Assembly: GCA_003140785.1 (NCBI GenBank)
Contig: PLKY01000118.1
Span: 1,468-9,349, forward strand
Origin: Acidobacteriaceae bacterium
Lineage (GTDB): Bacteria > Acidobacteriota > Terriglobia > Terriglobales > Acidobacteriaceae
Length of the DNA: 7,882 bases
Direction of reading: 5' to 3'
The translations under genes were made by a program, and so were the position numbers. Position 1 is the stretch's first letter; the number at the start of each line of letters is the position of its first letter. Positions 7,009 through 7,882 of the stretch are shown one piece after another. The notes under the pieces were generated by a model, which did not search any database, had not been told where the DNA came from, and saw only the letters and a program-made list of their open reading frames with translations.

Positions 7009-7023
7009 TTTGCCAAGGGCAAA
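7009..7023. promoter_or_regulatory. Operator-like palindrome TTTGCC-AAG-GGCAAA
   Basis: Perfect 6-bp arms surround a 3-bp centre. The centre lies about 67 bp upstream of the predicted receptor transcription start, a common place for an activator. The half-site TTTGC is shared with the TTTGCAAA palindromes at 1640-1647 and 1984-1991, although the spacing differs. Confidence 0.35.
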
Positions 7024-7083
7024 CAAGTCGTACCGAGGGGTGGATGTCTCTCTCTCGGTGAGGGCTCCGGGGAGAAAGAGTGC

Positions 7084-7141
7084 GAGGCTCGGGACATCAG
7101 AACAGACCGGTGAAAACCGTTGGATTAGTCGCCCGAGCCTC
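7084..7141 (-). terminator. Nested inverted repeat directly after the CheX-like gene
   Basis: Perfect 10-bp arms, GAGGCTCGGG (7084-7093) and CCCGAGCCTC (7132-7141), enclose 38 bases. Inside these, on the minus strand, a second hairpin CGGT-TTTC-ACCG can form. The outer arm begins one base after the stop codon. No clear T-run follows (GCACTCTTTCTC). It may be a terminator or a 3'-end stabilising structure. A small structured RNA is possible, but I recognise no known class. Confidence 0.4.
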
Positions 7142-7142
7142 T

Positions 7143-7607
7143 TCAATCGGTCGGCTCAAACATTTGTACCCGCACCATCATGGTTCCAGCCGCGTGTTGA
7201 AACACAACAGACACAGAGTGCTCATTCCGCATTTGGCCACAGAATTGTTCGAGATTGATCGCGACCTCAGGCACAGTCATGGCACAGGGTCTTGGCAACG
7301 AGGACTTGATCACGCCGGCGATCATATTGGCAATCTCTTTAGCGGCGTCGAGTGCGTCAGCTTCTTCCACCGCTTCCAACGGCTGCATCAACATCGCCGC
7401 CGTGGCCTGATGGGTGAGTCCTTCGTCCATTCGTATCTCAATCTGTCCATTCCACGCGCCAGACAGGCTCACTTTCCCAAAAACATGTCCGGCCTCCAGG
7501 CAGAATTCAACAGTAGAGGGCAAAGGATCGAGCTTCATGGCAAGCATCTGTTCCCAGAACTGAAAATTCGCCTTGATGATAGAACTCTCATCAAGTTCGA
7601 TGCGCAT
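7143..7607 (-). CDS. CheX-like (CheC/CheX/FliY family) phosphatase
   Basis: Small cytoplasmic protein of 154 residues, predicted to remove phosphate from a CheY-type response regulator. The family signature D-x3-E-x2-N is present as D87, E91, N94 in DAAKEIANMIAG, where E91 and N94 are the catalytic pair. P113 lies 18 residues after N94, a little shorter than the spacing I recall for other members. The sheet segment with SGAWNGQIEIRM (49-60) also fits CheX. I chose ATG 7607 because GGGGAG (7614-7619) lies six bases upstream; the in-frame GTG at 7649 has no such site. There is no signal peptide or membrane segment. No chemotaxis or response-regulator gene is seen nearby, though one could lie beyond the right edge. 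In this setting it may serve a non-flagellar two-component system. Confidence 0.82.
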   Translation of the reverse strand: MRIELDESSIIKANFQFWEQMLAMKLDPLPSTVEFCLEAGHVFGKVSLSGAWNGQIEIRMDEGLTHQATAAMLMQPLEAVEEADALDAAKEIANMIAGVIKSSLPRPCAMTVPEVAINLEQFCGQMRNEHSVSVVFQHAAGTMMVRVQMFEPTD

Positions 7608-7613
7608 CGACTG

Positions 7614-7619
7614 CTCCCC
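7614..7619 (-). promoter_or_regulatory. Ribosome-binding site that sets the CheX-like start
   Basis: On the minus strand GGGGAG, inside a G-run, lies six bases before ATG 7607. The upstream GTG at 7649 would extend the protein by 14 residues but lacks a ribosome-binding site, so the shorter form is preferred. Confidence 0.7.
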
Positions 7620-7704
7620 CCGCCAACGTCGAACCGTTGCGGTACACACTTCAACATATCGGGAAATTTAGTCACTATCGTTAATGGTGCGTCGATTGCC
7701 TGCC

Positions 7705-7734
7705 GGGAATGTGTCAAACGGTTCAGGGAATGTG
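7705..7734. repeat. 9-bp direct repeat, 21-bp period, around a TTGACA hexamer
   Basis: GGGAATGTG occurs at 7705-7713 and 7726-7734, exactly 21 bp apart, about two helical turns. On the minus strand a perfect TTGACA (7717-7712) lies across the end of one copy and the spacer. No good -10 is found at the usual distance, so the promoter itself is uncertain. The arrangement, about 100-125 bp upstream of the CheX-like start, would suit two copies of a regulator on one face of the DNA. Confidence 0.35.
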
Positions 7735-7753
7735 ATGAAGGTCATTTGCTGTG

Positions 7754-7852
7754 CTACTTCAAATGCGCCGGCACACGCGAATCGCCCACTTCTACCAGAT
7801 CACGCACGGTGTGCATCAGCCGCGAATTGCTCATTTCGCTGACAAATTCCAT
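7754..7852 (-). other. Possible small ORF, 32 codons, unsupported
   Basis: On the minus strand an ATG at 7852, directly after an in-frame TGA, opens a 32-codon frame with a charged, helix-like product starting MEFVSEMSNSRL and ending at TAG 7754. Third-position GC is fairly high. There is no ribosome-binding site and I do not recognise it. It could be a small gene, or the end of one broken by frameshift beyond the edge. Confidence 0.15.
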
Positions 7853-7882
7853 TCAGGCAGTGGGGACAGCCTTCGAATGCCG

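Larger units (their letters stand above)
6795..7142. other. Intergenic region, receptor start / CheX-like stop
   Basis: These 348 bp hold no protein gene I can support. From right to left on the minus strand they contain the nested inverted repeat after the CheX-like gene, the TTTGCC/GGCAAA palindrome, the candidate promoter and the receptor leader. The distance and the repeat suggest that the receptor is transcribed separately from the CheX-like gene. Confidence 0.6.
7608..7882. other. Region upstream of the CheX-like gene to the right edge
   Basis: These 275 bp contain the direct repeat and the small ORF listed above. One plus-strand frame stays open from within the CheX-like gene to the right edge and encodes several cysteines (CREC, then C, C and C within about 20 residues), but it has no ATG and no start with a ribosome-binding site. 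No gene here can be called with confidence. Confidence 0.4.

Noticed and set aside
7608..7649. GTG start extending the CheX-like protein by 14 residues
   Set aside because: There is no ribosome-binding site before the GTG, while ATG 7607 has GGGGAG at good spacing and begins just before the family's conserved part.

Overview
The window looks like a chromosomal stretch from an Acidobacteriota bacterium (Terriglobia-like). The main evidence is the large TonB-dependent receptor. It has an N-terminal carboxypeptidase-regulatory-like domain and the C-terminal signature (FGPG, then D-L-S-V-L-K, then QFRAEMFNLFNRVN) of the Oar-like receptors that are greatly expanded in that phylum. Moderately high GC coding DNA and AT-richer intergenic regions fit this. 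The assignment is inferred from family knowledge, not from a search.

Layout from left to right. (1) Positions 1-1531, minus strand: a sodium/solute symporter (SSS/SGLT family) whose 3' end lies beyond the left edge. (2) 1532-2124: a divergent intergenic region of about 590 bp, rich in palindromes, with a convincing promoter/operator for the symporter. (3) 2125-3342, plus strand: a fold-type I PLP-dependent aminotransferase resembling histidinol-phosphate aminotransferase but carrying a twin-arginine signal peptide. (4) 3343-3500: a convergent intergenic gap with a 24-bp perfect inverted repeat and a second terminator-like hairpin. (5) 3501-6794, minus strand: the Oar-like TonB-dependent receptor, with its start moved to residue 27 of the longest ORF. 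(6) 6795-7142: a leader/promoter region with an operator-like palindrome and a nested inverted repeat just after the next gene. (7) 7143-7607, minus strand: a small CheX-like phosphatase. (8) 7608-7882: upstream region with a 9-bp direct repeat and no gene I can firmly support.

How the genes may work together: the receptor (outer membrane), the exported aminotransferase (periplasm) and the symporter (inner membrane) would cover all three compartments of a scavenging route for a small solute, possibly an amine or amino acid derivative. This is inference from adjacency and predicted location. The genes are not one operon: the symporter and aminotransferase are divergent, and the aminotransferase and receptor are convergent. 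The CheX-like protein has no visible link to the others.

No RNA genes, CRISPR arrays, insertion sequences or prophage genes were seen. The long ORFs antisense to the aminotransferase and receptor are shadows.
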